DNA of 64,000 bases, taken from positions 8,295,291 to 8,359,290 of the forward strand of contig CM037872.1 of NCBI GenBank assembly GCA_021292105.1, written 5' to 3'. The translations under genes and the position numbers were made by a program. Origin of the DNA: Anadara kagoshimensis. Taxonomy: Eukaryota; Mollusca; Bivalvia; Arcoida; Arcidae. This document shows, piece after piece, positions 1 through 10,438 of the stretch (within the stretch, counting starts at the first letter, position 1; each line of letters starts with the position of its first letter). The notes beneath the pieces are model-generated. The model searched no databases. It worked only from the letters and a program-made list of their open reading frames with translations, and had not been told where the DNA came from.

Positions 1-39
1 TAGTCTCCTTATTGTACATAGTACTTCCTAAACCATGTA

Positions 40-201
40 CAGTCCAACCTGCCTTAAAAGCCACCTGCTTATAAAGGCCAGTAGAATTGTATCCCAATTG
101 TTCTTTATTCATATAATTTGAACCTGTATATAAGGGCCACCTGCCTATAAAGTCTACTTTTATTGGTTCCCTTGAGTGGCCTTTATAGACAGTTTTGACT
201 G
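40..201. mobile_element. Short Tc1/mariner-like MITE, copy A
   Basis: A 162-bp element begins CAGTCCAACCTGCC and ends with the approximate inverted complement (GACAGTTTTGACTG), flanked by TA on both sides. A second, similar copy lies at 7300-7488. TA flanks and CAGT termini fit non-autonomous Tc1/mariner elements. No coding capacity. It lies upstream of the first visible RhoGAP exon, presumably in an intron. Confidence 0.65.
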
Positions 202-375
202 TAGCTATTTAGCTAAAAAAAACTTTCCATCTAAAACACTAACATCAATATTTTCACATTCATGTTTTGTTCACTAAGGCCTTAAGAATGAATGGAGTAA
301 TTTGTGTCAAAAAAGGGTTCAATGCCCCATCGCCCTTTCTAGAATACACTTCACAATGAATTTGTTTTTATACAG

Positions 376-484
376 GGTATAGACAACATGAACGTGGATC
401 ACGAGAAGTGGTGCGACGTCAACGTTATAAGTAGCTTGTTAAAGGCATTCTTCAGAAAATTACCCGACTCGTTAATCACAACAG
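376..484 (+). CDS. ARHGAP21/23: RhoGAP exon a (phase 0 to 1)
   Basis: Acceptor TACAG at 371-375, donor GTATGT at 485. It encodes a RhoGAP helix segment with DVNVISSLLKAFFRKLPDSL, the typical 'LKxFFRxLPxxL' block of the family. The single trailing base completes a Glu codon with the next exon. Confidence 0.85.
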
Positions 485-2008
485 GTATGTTATATGACTT
501 TAAAGTAATTACAATCTTGCATTAAAGACCACCTTCTGGGCTTTTAGGTTTCCATGGAAACGGGTTTAAATCACAAAAAAAGTACTTACTGGTGGGTAAT
601 CCTAATTCACTGAAACTATTGCGGTACCTCAGTTGGTAGATTGCTCACTTTATGGTGGAGGTTGTGGGTTAGGACCATGGCCAGGTCTGACCCTGACTTG
701 GATATAGGTAGCGACTGTTTTTTACCAACCACTCAGAATTTAGAAATGCAAGTCTGTGTCCTGGGAAGAGACCTTAAAATCTGATGCCAGTGTCACCGCA
801 GGCATGACATGTTAAAGAACCCTCCCGGTACATTGCCCTGAGAGCCCTGCAAAGGTCAAAATTTCTGCCACTTCACTAAAAGCTGGTGACATCTGGACAT
901 AAGTGAAATATTCTTGAATGTATGTATAATCCCATTCAATCAATCGATCAATAATTCACTGAATTTGCTTGTGTATTTCATTACAGAACTATATGAGGAT
1001 TTTATCACTGCCAACAAAATAGAAGACCAGGAACGCAGAATGTTAAAGTTGAAGAGATTGATACACAAACTTCCAGAGCATAATTTCGAAACCTTTCGAC
1101 ATCTAGCAGAACATCTTAATAGAGTTGCCAGTAATGGACATCTAAACAAGGTATGGTTTCTTGTAACTTTTTATAACTCCATGTAACGGGACATATGGTA
1201 TTGCATTCTCTGTCTGTCCATCTGTCCGTCTGTTAACATTGTTTTGGTCCAGTCCATTTCTTTGACTTGATGAGGATATAAAGATAAAACTTATACCAAA
1301 CATGTATTATGGAAAGGTGGTGTGTCGGGTATAAAATTTAGGTTGAAGTATTGAAGGTCAAGGTCACGGGTTAAACTCAAAGGTCAGATAAGTACATGAT
1401 GTAGAAAATTGCTATAACTTGAATTTCCCAATTTTAAATCTTAAAATTTCCTTAACGACTTGGAGACTTGAGATTTGTCACACAAGCAAACTGTTTTCAC
1501 AGATGAAATCAAATTGTATAAAATTGTCTTGAACCACCCAATATTTTAGATATTGTCACAATGTAATTTCTTTGTAACGCAGGATCTCTTTGCAAACATG
1601 TCTTTATACCAAAATCCAGATTTTGAATTTTCCCAGTATTTAAAATTGCAAATTTTTCCACTCCAAAGGACAGCATTTATTCATGAGTCTATTGGTGAAT
1701 CCAATTCATATGACTTTAATAGGCTTAACAACAGATTAATTGCAAGGGTATACAAAGTTAGCAGTAGCTGGCATATTTCTTGTTTAAAATATTATATTTT
1801 CAAATACACATGTATATTTATTTCATTTTTGTTTTGAATTAAGATGGACGCTAGAAACTTAGCAATGATGTTTGGTCCAAATTTGGTTAGAAGGAGTGAC
1901 AATGATATGGCTTCCTTGGTCAAAGATATGTCGGATCAATGTCGAATAGTGGAAACAGTCATACTACATGTAAGTTTATAGATGTTTATACCACAGTAAC
2001 TTAGATAG

Positions 2009-2072
<64 letters not shown>

Positions 2073-2168
2073 AAACCTTTCTGAAAACTGAACCCCCCCT
2101 CTGTCTCACACACCTTTCTGAAAATATATCTCTCTGAAATCTATGGACAACCTCTCTGAAAACTATGG

Positions 2169-2237
<69 letters not shown>

Positions 2238-5200
2238 CTATGGATAACCTCTATCTGAAAACTATGGACAACCTCCCTCTCTTTCTCAATCTCTCTTTTT
2301 TATTTTGGTATTTCATTATGCAGTATGGATCCTCTGTGTCCAGTCTTTGCAGTATGTTTCCTTTTTTCGGTCTGACAGCTTCATCACCAATACAACAGAC
2401 AACTATTTTTCTAACATTTGCTTAATTTTCAAAGACTTTAAAAAATTAGTCCCCTATGCCACAATAATCTTGATAAAGAACTTTCTTTGTACGTGTGCAT
2501 ATCTTCAAACAAATTGCATTTAAAATTTTCTAGATCAACTGATTTTCCTACAAAAAACTTGTCATTTGTTTTATAATTTTAATCTTTCAGTAATTTGATT
2601 CATATTAATTTTTTTTTATTCTAGTATGATTGGTTCTTTAGTTCGTGGGATCAGGACAGCTATGTTCCCGTAGATGATCCCTCCGATTTAGAAGGGGCAC
2701 CTGCCAACCCTTCTGTATCAAAGATGAGCTGTGATGAGGATGGTAAGTTACTGTACAGGGGGAAATTTTCGCGCTGAAGAAATCACCGCCAAATTTTTAC
2801 CCACGTAAAATTGACTATACTTGTTTATATATCATACAGAATATACACCCACTTATATTGGTAACCTGGAAATTACACCCACATAAAATGTCAGATTTCA
2901 GAAATCGCAAAATTTTCACCCTACGAAAATATCCACTTTACAGTACATTAAAGAAGGCCTGTCACCCCTTACTAAGGAGTTGAGATTGGTATGTCCTAAC
3001 TATTGGTACTTGTACTTATTTTGGTAGGGTTGGTGTGGCAGGGTTTTTTGTTTTTCATTTGGTTTTAATATTGATTTATTATTATTTCTTTTAACTCCAA
3101 TAACCACTGCGGTAGCTCAGTTGGTAGAGTGCTCGCTCCGTAAGTGGGAGGTCGTGGGTTCGAACCCCGGCCGCGTCTGACCCAAGACTTAAAAGTGGGT
3201 AGTAACTGTTCTTTCGCCAAGCACTCGGCATTACGAAATGAAAGTCACGGTTCTTTCGGATGGGAACTTAAAATAACTGAGGTCCTGTGTCTTGGTAGGC
3301 TTGGCACGATAAAGAACCCTGCTGTATAATGCCATCAGCGCAACGCACAGGCAAAATTTCTGCACATTCGCCTATAGCTGGTGACGTCTCGATATAAGTG
3401 AAATATTCTTGACTGGGACGTTAAACCCCATTACTCACTCACTTTTAATTGCAATAAGAGTTTTGATCTGACAGAAAAAAATGGTTGAGTGTGTACATGC
3501 TAGAATTGTAAAACATAAAAACATAAAGCTTAAAAATTGTAATCCTTTTATCTTTTTATAAATACATACATGCTGTTACTCAAAAATGGACACTTTGACC
3601 AAGTAACAAAACAATCTGGAATTTTATGTGAAATTCAGGGATATTTTTGCCAAAGACTAGAGACATTTTTATCAGTAACAAAATTAAGTGTATTAACAAT
3701 TAATGCCATGTTAAGAGAATGAATAGCACATGAATTAGAAAATATACCATATTTTATTTATGTTTAGCAAACTTTTTCATATGTTTTAATACAGGCAGTG
3801 GTTTGTGAACTTTGACTTAGTGACATTTTATTGTTTTTCGCCAAAATGGTAAATTCAATATTTATATATTTCAGAGAACACAGTAAATCCAAGAGACATA
3901 GTGCAGTCCATCGTTGAAGCTGCCAATAAGAAACTACGACATAAAGACAAGAGTCTAGACGAATTAGATGCACCTGACAATGTTTTCAACGAACGGAACA
4001 TTGATCAGGAGATTCTGAGACACAATAGAATGAAAGCTCAGATGGATACGACATCTCGTAGTAGTCCTAATTTGTCAGCGATGTCGCGAAGTTCTCAAGA
4101 ACAAATTGTGAAAGTGCGTCAAAATGCAGAGAGCACGGCAGACAGGAGAATGGCGAAATCTCAGGAGATTATAGATACAGACTTTTCTAATTGGGATTTT
4201 GAAAAAGAAAGACAATCACAGGGTTCTTTTCCTAAGAGTTTAGTTTCCCGCCATTTTTCAGACGATTCACTGGATAAAAATGACGAGTTAGAAATTTCTC
4301 ATGGATTAAGTAACAGTTTCAGTTTGAGTCGTGACACAATTGACAGTTTACGACGGATTGAAGAAGAGGCCAGAACTTTGAGAGAAAAGAGGAAAAACGT
4401 CGACGGGACCATGAAAAACGAAAAAAGGAATGGCAGAGATTGGAACAAGACATTCAAAGGACACAAAAAGAAATTGAAATTGAAGATAGTCATAGTGTTG
4501 AAGATTTATTGAATATTCCAAGTCACATGTGGCATTCTTCATCGGAGATTTTTAACCGGCTAGCATCAGGAAGGATGGATTCAGACTCTCTAGCCTCAGA
4601 CTACTCTAATACATCGTCAAGTGGGGACAGTAGAGGGATATCCTCTCGGTTAAGATATGGCCCCACCTCAGATTACTCTAGTAGTACTTCCCCAACAATA
4701 TCCAACGAGAGGGACAGACGATTAAAATTACAAGAAAAAGCCTCGGGTGGAAAATATTTTATCATACAAAGTACTACTGATCAAAAATCACATGTTAAGC
4801 CTCTACAGGGTAGTGTGGAATCGATGGATGCATTACAGACAAAACGAACAAATTCACTAGAGACAATGTTAGAAGAAACACAGGAACTTAAACCTGTGAA
4901 AGCACACAAAGTACTCAACAAGCCTCGAAGAGATCACCGACATCGCCATGGTAACAGAGATAGTTCTGATCATGGCTTACGGGGTTCGCGGGGAAACTTA
5001 AGTCGGAGTAATTCAATGAGAAGAGGCTCTCTAGATTCTCTGATTGACTTGTATGACAAACATGATGGACACCGGTTGTCCATGGAGTCGAGCGATTCTG
5101 AAGACGGATCAGATTTATTGTCGGATTTAACGTCTACATTTGATCAAAAACTACAAATTTTAGTGAATCCTAAATACAAATTAACCGGTAGTGCTATGAG

Positions 5201-6102
5201 ATTAAATAAAAGTGACAGTTCTGGATCGTCAGAAAGAGAGGTAACTCCTGCTGCACATTTCAAATTACCACCGCAATTACCACTATCACAATGTAGTAAG
5301 TTTGGTTTGTGTAACAGCAGTGACAGACTTGAGAGAGAGTTCCGAGATCCGAGTTTACAGATCACCTGTGTCAAAAACGGAAACAAAAGTTGGTATAGCA
5401 TCGCGTTTTGAGCGCAATCCTACAGCTAATAATGGTCATGCTCAAAATGCAAGTTCTTTTTTGTCCAATTCTAGTCATGTTCCTATGACAACACAAACTG
5501 CTGTTTCTATGGAAACAAGGACTTCCTCTGTCATGGTTGTGCTTCCTTCTCCCATCACAGTTCTGGACTCTAAGCCAAAACTGACGTCAATTACTCACCC
5601 TAGCACTGATTCCGTGACTTGTTCAAGTTTAGGACAAGGCAGTGGTGTTAGTTCAAAGCTTGACATTCATCCGGTATGGAAACCGGAGATAAATGTGCCC
5701 AAGCTAGGAATGGAGACAACTGCAACAAAACCTATTCATATCAAAAGTTCATCTTTAGATTTAGACAGGCCAAGAACATCAAGCAATATACAATCAAATA
5801 AAAATAGTTCCAGAGTTAGGTCCCCTTCTCCACAGCCACATAAACGAAAAGAAAAACGGCCAAAAAGACGCCATACTGTCGGAGGTACCGATGATATTGA
5901 ACATTTTAAAGCACTTATGACTTTACAGAATCCGAGAGACGAACCAAAGCTGTCAGCCTGGGAACAGTTACAACCAGTTGTAAAAGACACAAATTTAAGT
6001 GCAAGTAGTAGTATGTTGTCATGGTTACAAAATGAACGATTACGGGGAAGTAGCCCTGACTTATCCGTAGTGCCAAACTATCACAAACCAAAGTTCTTCT
6101 AA
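376..6102 (+). CDS. ARHGAP21/23: Rho GTPase-activating protein, ARHGAP21/23-like (3' part of gene, five exons)
   Basis: RhoGAP proteins accelerate GTP hydrolysis by Rho-family GTPases; ARHGAP21/23 proteins carry PDZ, PH and RhoGAP domains and act on Cdc42/Rho at membranes and junctions (family knowledge). Five exons (376-484, 987-1150, 1844-1969, 2625-2742, 3875-6102) join in phase at GT-AG borders. The first four give the C-terminal two thirds of a RhoGAP domain, including the motif NLAMMFGPNLVR with its conserved asparagine and the downstream IVETVILHYDWFF, which resembles ARHGAP21/23 closely. The arginine-finger exon and any PDZ/PH exons would lie left of the window. The last exon is a serine-rich, probably disordered tail with a short charged coiled coil near 4350-4490, ending in TAA at 6100. 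The tail changes frame twice (about 4393 and 5340-5360), so either the assembly has indels or this copy is broken. RhoGAP identity is firm; choice of paralogue is less so. Confidence 0.85.
617..960 (+). repeat. Degenerate tRNA-derived SINE (intronic)
   Basis: A diverged copy of the SINE seen better at 3104-3443. It has a tRNA-like head (GCGGTACCTCAGTTGGTAGA), the shared body, the motif AGCTGGTGACATCT, and the AAGTGAAATATTCTTGA tail ending near a CAATCAATCGATCAAT stretch. It is eroded and lies between the first two visible RhoGAP exons. Confidence 0.75.
987..1150 (+). CDS. ARHGAP21/23: RhoGAP exon b
   Basis: Acceptor TTACAG at 981-986, donor GTATGG at 1151. Encodes ELYEDFITANKIEDQERRM... through NGHLNK, the middle helices of the RhoGAP domain. 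164 bases plus one carried base give 55 codons, ending in phase 0. Confidence 0.85.
1844..1969 (+). CDS. ARHGAP21/23: RhoGAP exon c
   Basis: Acceptor TTAAG at 1839-1843, donor GTAAGT at 1970. 42 codons from MDARNLAMMFGPNLVR to CRIVETVILH. It carries the strongly conserved N-L-A-x-x-F-G-P-N motif that contacts the GTPase switch regions. Confidence 0.88.
2011..2285. repeat. (CT)n microsatellites with interposed tandem units
   Basis: Two long (CT)n runs (about 2011-2069 and 2170-2232) lie in the RhoGAP intron, separated and followed by repeats of a unit like CTGAAAACTATGGACAAC. Short peptides such as (SL)n read from it are artefacts of the repeat. Confidence 0.95.
2625..2742 (+). CDS. ARHGAP21/23: RhoGAP exon d
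   Basis: Acceptor TTCTAG at 2619-2624, donor GTAAGT at 2743. Encodes YDWFFSSW and an acidic stretch ending SCDEDG. The YDWFF block closes the RhoGAP domain. The last base joins AG of the next exon to make a Glu codon. Confidence 0.83.
3104..3443 (+). mobile_element. tRNA-derived SINE, near full length
   Basis: The head (3107-3175) looks like a tRNA: GCGGTAGCTCAGTTGGTAGA is an A box and GGTCGTGGGTTCGAACCCC a B box. A 170-bp body follows, then the tail GACTGGGACGTTAAACCCC. Flanks TTTTAACTCCAATAA and TTTTAATTGCAATAA are an imperfect target-site duplication. Other copies are at 617-960, 50611-50950, 59555-59900 (minus), with fragments at 13377 and 51784. It sits in the intron before the last RhoGAP exon. 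I do not call it a tRNA gene because the anticodon stem is poor and the body is shared among all copies. Confidence 0.9.
3875..6102 (+). CDS. ARHGAP21/23: ARHGAP21/23-like last exon, frame broken twice
   Basis: Acceptor TTTCAG at 3869-3874; stop TAA at 6100-6102. Three overlapping open stretches read it: frame 1 to about 4393, frame 3 from about 4395 to 5357, frame 1 again from about 5359. All have coding-like, Ser/Arg/Lys-rich composition, so one protein tail of about 740 residues is implied. The first shift falls at a run of five A (4393-4397), where one missing base would explain it. The second is within 5340-5360. Left unrepaired, the frame ends at 4510-4512. Sequencing or assembly indels are the simplest cause; a real truncating allele is possible. 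Confidence 0.75.
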
Positions 6103-6122
6103 TTTATGTGCTTTGTTGTAAT

Positions 6123-6333
6123 AATTGACAGATCGCTGGCCACGCCCACAATGTTCTGACAAAGGCCCAGCGTGCTTGAATTACACACATCAAAGAATGA
6201 AAACTTGGTCTGGATTGTACCATTTAATGACATCACTGATTCTAGTACGTCATTAGTTGCTGTAATGCTGCTTTGGTTCTGTGATGGCATCTAGTGTCGG
6301 AACATTGTTGGCGTGACTGGCGATTCGTCAATT
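6123..6333 (+). mobile_element. AATTGAC-terminal palindromic MITE, copy 1
   Basis: A 211-bp element whose ends, AATTGACAGATCGCTGGCCA and its mirror TGGCGATTCGTCAATT, form inverted repeats of about 40 bp with mismatches. It begins 20 bp after the RhoGAP stop, so it forms part of the probable 3' UTR. The centre holds a second inverted motif around ACGTCATTAG. Copies 2-4 are at 6885, 9952 and 10229. Confidence 0.85.
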
Positions 6334-6539
6334 GTGTGTTGAACATTATTGTGTACATAAAATCATTATTTGCATTTTATTTTCCCATTTTGTACATAGA
6401 ATTATATTTTATATATTAATACAAACCTAGTAATCAGTTATTGTCTCCCCTGTTGCTATGGAGCCATATTCCTCTTCAGTTTTTCAGCATTGTTGGGTTT
6501 TCCCACCAAGTAGGGTATTAATATTTTTAGTTTTAGTTA

Positions 6540-6545
6540 AATAAA
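6540..6545 (+). terminator. Candidate poly(A) signal AATAAA for the RhoGAP gene
   Basis: First AATAAA after the stop at 6102, giving a 3' UTR of about 450 bp. A second lies at 6768-6773. Which one is used cannot be told from the sequence. Confidence 0.4.
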
Positions 6546-6884
6546 CAAGATGTGAACAGCCTGGCTATATGTCAGCTCAAACAATATTGATTTTGAAACA
6601 TTTATAGTTCGTCCACGATATTTAAGCAGAGTGCTTATAAACTTTGAAGATTCTATTTAATGTAGATAGCCTATAATTGGGATATATAAAGGTGGAGTTG
6701 GCAAATGAACGCATGATGGCGTGAATATATGTATACGATAACACAGTATTAATACCTAATGATGTATAATAAACTCGCCTGTGTTTATAAACACTCTGTC
6801 ACAATATTGCTGACAGGCTATACAAAAACTTTATTATAGGGGATAAAATATTGAAGGCCATGCTATATAAAGAACTGTGATACA

Positions 6885-7088
6885 AATTGACGGAATGCCA
6901 GCCACGCAGTGTTCCGAAAGGTCCAGCATGCTTGAATTACATACAAAAAGAATGAAAACTCGGCCTTAATTGTGTCATTTATTTACGTCACTGACACTAG
7001 CACGTCATTAGCTGCCATGACGCTGCTTTGGTACCATGATGGTGGCCAGTGTCGGAACATTGTGGGCGTGGCTGGCGATATGTCAATT
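6885..7088 (+). mobile_element. AATTGAC-terminal palindromic MITE, copy 2
   Basis: Starts AATTGACGGAATGCCAGCCA and ends GGCTGGCGATATGTCAATT; same orientation and interior as copy 1, with the central ACGTCACTGACACTAG motif better preserved. Confidence 0.87.
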
Positions 7089-7299
7089 GGTGTTCTGAAG
7101 TATCGATATTTACATTTAGTAATCTACTACTGTAAACATAGTTATTTTCACGGTGTACTAATTTTCCCTCATTTCGTGGTTGTTTGTTTTGCATAAAAAT
7201 TGATACCGTGCAAAAGTTAAATGAAGCTTATAGTATTATACTTCATATTTAAAAATCACAAATATTTAATTACGAAAAGTGAATATGTCTAAATATATA

Positions 7300-7488
7300 C
7301 AGTCCAACCGGCCTTAAAGGCCACCTCTATATCAGAGCCACCTGCTTATAAAGACCAGTAGAGTTGTATCCCAATTGTTCTTTATTCATAATACATGTAT
7401 TTGAACCTGTATATAAAGGTCACCTACCCATAAGGACTGGTTTGAAATACTGGTTCCCTTTGTTGGCCTTTATAGAGAGGTTTTACTG
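7300..7488. mobile_element. Short Tc1/mariner-like MITE, copy B
   Basis: Starts CAGTCCAACCGGCCTTAAAG after a TA and ends AGAGAGGTTTTACTG. The interior (AGAGTTGTATCCCAATTGTT...) matches copy A at 40-201, about 25 bp longer. Confidence 0.7.
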
Positions 7489-8655
7489 TGCCTAAAAAAA
7501 TTAAATATGTTTCAGGGATTTTTCTGGTTATCCACAGGGTCTGGTAAAGGGACCCATTCCCATTGCAAAAAAAAACATAAATTTTTCCTAATTCTGTAGT
7601 AAAAAATTTCCAATTAGCTATGTTTATCGATTTTTTGAGAAAAAAAATTTCACAAGATCATCAACATCATATTCTGAGGATATCTCAATCTGATAACGAT
7701 TTTAATCTGTATTAACCCACATTTTGCTGGATGATTTATATAGAGACAAAAGAGAGAGCGCTATTTTGCTGTGAACACCGATATAATTTGTTCAATTACC
7801 AGTATTCTAGTGGTCTAGAATTTCTAATATGTTGTTGTGATTTTTCCCAAAATTACATTTTTGTTGAGCATTTTCCCAATTTCATCCCAAGGTCCTTTCC
7901 CCAAAAAGTTCAGAAAAATCCCTGTGTTTACAGTAATATTTATATATAGATAGGTCTCCTTAATTGTTACAAGGAAAACTGTGCAAGTGTGTATTTAATT
8001 AATTACTTTTAAATACATTACACTATATTTGTGTAAATTTTTTTCCATGTTACGATGTCTCTCATCTGGACAGAGGTCAATCAACATATAGCAGGCTCAT
8101 TTAACAGATTAAACTATTTTATTTTATTTAAGAGGCCATTTATTTTATAATCAAGGTTTTATGTTCAATAGATGGTTTATATTGGTATAGTTAATCAAAG
8201 AATTTAGGTTTTGAAAGTTACAAACCATTTGGGACAGTAACAGAGCCTGTTTTAAAGGCTGGGATTATATTCAACAGGTAAACTGGCAATTTCAATTAAA
8301 ATGAAAGTCTGTGCTGGGGTTTTGTTAAAGCCAGTCTGGCTTGCTGGCATATAAATTTCACAGACTCAAGTTCAAATTTACTGGCCTCTGGCCATAGGTC
8401 CAGTATTAATTTAGAAAACTGATGTTTGGAGTTTGTATTCAAATACAACAATAATAAAATAACGATAAAATAGGTATGTGATTTCATTATGTTATTGGCA
8501 TTTATAACTTGCAATGTTCATTTTATTCCATTGAATGTTCATGCAGTATCCCATGTTTCTGCTGATGGCATGTCTTAAAACCAACTATTCCTCCAGATCA
8601 TGCAGTCTCAATTTGCCAAACTAGTGAATGGCAGGTTGTACAAATGAATTTATTT
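7489..8655. other. AT-rich intergenic, no gene seen
   Basis: No exon with recognisable protein similarity. Contains short homopolymer runs and scattered stops in all frames. Confidence 0.6.
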
Positions 8656-8659
8656 ATTT

Positions 8660-9085
8660 GTTATTACTTAGTGCTCTTCGTGCTGGGAGCACATATGGCC
8701 TTGACTGAAGGCTTCCATCTCTGGCTGTCTGCTGACATTTTCTGTATCGTGCCCCACGTCCATCCTTGTTCTTTCACCTCCTTTTCGACTGATCTTCTCC
8801 TTCGGTCCTCCTCTGCTTCTTTTACCAGGTGGTGTCCATCTAATTGCAACTGTTGGTATAGCTGATGTTCCCATCCTTAAAACATGACAAATCCACCTCC
8901 ATCTTCTCTCTCTGATTTGTTTTGAGATTGGGACTGTTACAGTTCTTTCATAAAGTTCTTTATTTGTTACATTGTTTGGCCAAAATATTTTCAGGATTCT
9001 GTAGACATTTTGTCTGAAAGGTGTCAGGTTTGTGTACGATGTTTTTGGCCAAGATTCTGCTCCATATAGAAGAACAGCAATAGTT
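8660..9085 (-). pseudogene. Non-LTR retrotransposon fragment, C-terminal end of reverse transcriptase ORF
   Basis: On the minus strand the sequence reads, from about 9085 downwards, LLYGAESWPKT..., LKIFWPNNVTNKELYERT, RERRWRWICHVLRM, then IRWTPPGKRSRGGPKE and VEKEVKEQGWTWGTIQKMSAD with one frame change. This W-T-P-x-G-K-R-x-R-G-x-P-K tail is the usual C-terminus of animal non-LTR retrotransposon polyproteins. No RT core is present, so this is a dead 5'-truncated insertion. Clade not assigned. Confidence 0.75.
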
Positions 9086-9109
9086 TTGTTACACTAGTAT
9101 TTTATTTAT

Positions 9110-9345
9110 TCTCCCACCTTTCCAAGAAAGAGGGGGATATCAAATTCAAGTTTCCATCCTTCTTCTCTGTCCGAAATTCTTGTCTGTGCAAATTCTCCAA
9201 AACTATGAAGCACTATTTTACTAATTTGGGTGCAAAACATTGATAGATTCACTTATTGTTAACCCGAGTTGGTTTGAACATTTTCCTTGGAGTTATGGCC
9301 CTTTGACTGGGAAAAAACCTGGTGACAGTGACAGGGGGTCCTAAT
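9110..9345. repeat. Dispersed repeat, copy 1 of the 'AAAGAGGGGGATAT' family
   Basis: Shares AAGAAAGAGGGGGATATCAA, AATTCTCCAAAACTATGA, GGTGCAAA.CAT, and TTAACCCGAGTTGGTTTG with 12018-12255. No coding capacity; function unknown. Confidence 0.7.
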
Positions 9346-9951
9346 TCACTGAATTTGCTTGGGTTTTTTATCTCTACCTGATTGCACAGTTTATGCAAAA
9401 AAAAACAAAATTCTGAAATTATAAGATTGGTTGTAATATGGGCAAATTGAAAAATGTTGGCAGACTAATTACTTAAAATATAAGAAAATATATTTTTCCC
9501 AAAATTCTGAGAAAATTATTTTTCTTGACATGGAAAACAATTATATTGTTTTCATTTAGATTATTGATTTAAAATATTACTTTTAGATACTGCAAAAACT
9601 TCATTATGTAAGTTTTTTTTATAAATGAAATTTTGATGATTTTAATATTTATAAGCCTTTGGCAAATATAAATTTGTATAGTTATTTATAGATGGCAGTG
9701 CACATCTTCTACATGTATTGTTAAACATTTACTGTTTGTGGCATTTTTTATGTGTACATAAATTATAAAATATTTTAATGTGTTTTTAAAGTTGCTGGAC
9801 AACAGAGTGCTCACAGAATTTACAAATGTTTAGTTTAAACAATATTTATTAATCTGTAAATACAAAATTACAATATGAAACAAACTGTAAAGTGGATTAT
9901 GGAACAAATGCAAGCTTATATAAACCTGTCAGATATTAATATTGGTAAATG
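9346..9951. other. AT-rich intergenic, nothing recognised
   Basis: Very AT-rich with no open frame resembling a protein and no repeat unit I can match elsewhere in the window. Confidence 0.5.
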
Positions 9952-10169
9952 AAATGACGGATCACTTGCCATGCCCACAATGTTCTGACAAAGACCCGGT
10001 ATACTTGAATTGTAATTACTCACAAAAAGAATGAAAACTCTGTCTGATTTGAACCATTTAATGACGTCACTGACACTAGTACGTCATTAGTTGCCGTGAC
10101 ACCGCTTTGGTACCGTGAGATGACAGCCAGTGTCTGAACATGAAAGGCATCCCCGACGATACATCAATT
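9952..10169 (+). mobile_element. AATTGAC-terminal palindromic MITE, copy 3
   Basis: Same family as 6123-6333 in + orientation, more diverged at its termini. The central AATGACGTCACTGACACTAG is intact. Confidence 0.8.
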
Positions 10170-10228
10170 ATAGCCATGTACCAATCATTTCCTCTTATCA
10201 TTTGTTTGAAATGAAAAATTATTGCTGC

Positions 10229-10438
10229 AATTGACATATCACCAGCCATGCCTTTTATGTTCCAACACTGGCTGCCATCAAAGTAATTAAGCAGCTTCAC
10301 GGCAATTAATGACGTACTAGTGTCAGTGACGTCATTAAATGGCACAAATTAGACTGAGTTTTAATTCTTTTTACGAGTTAATGAAGCATGTTTGGCCGTT
10401 CTCGGAACATCCTGCACGTGGTCGGCGATCAGTCAGTT
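10229..10438 (-). mobile_element. AATTGAC-terminal palindromic MITE, copy 4
   Basis: Same family inserted head to head with copy 3, 59 bp apart: starts AATTGACATATCACCAGCCA, ends GTCGGCGATCAGTCAGTT. Interior reads in reverse relative to copies 1-3. Confidence 0.8.

Noticed and set aside
3107..3178. Possible tRNA gene
   Set aside because: A and B boxes are present, but the anticodon arm is weak and the same head is joined to the same body at other sites, so it is a SINE head.
4380..5411. Programmed ribosomal frameshifting in the RhoGAP tail
   Set aside because: No slippery heptamer with a downstream structure is evident, and two opposite shifts in one exon are better explained by indels.
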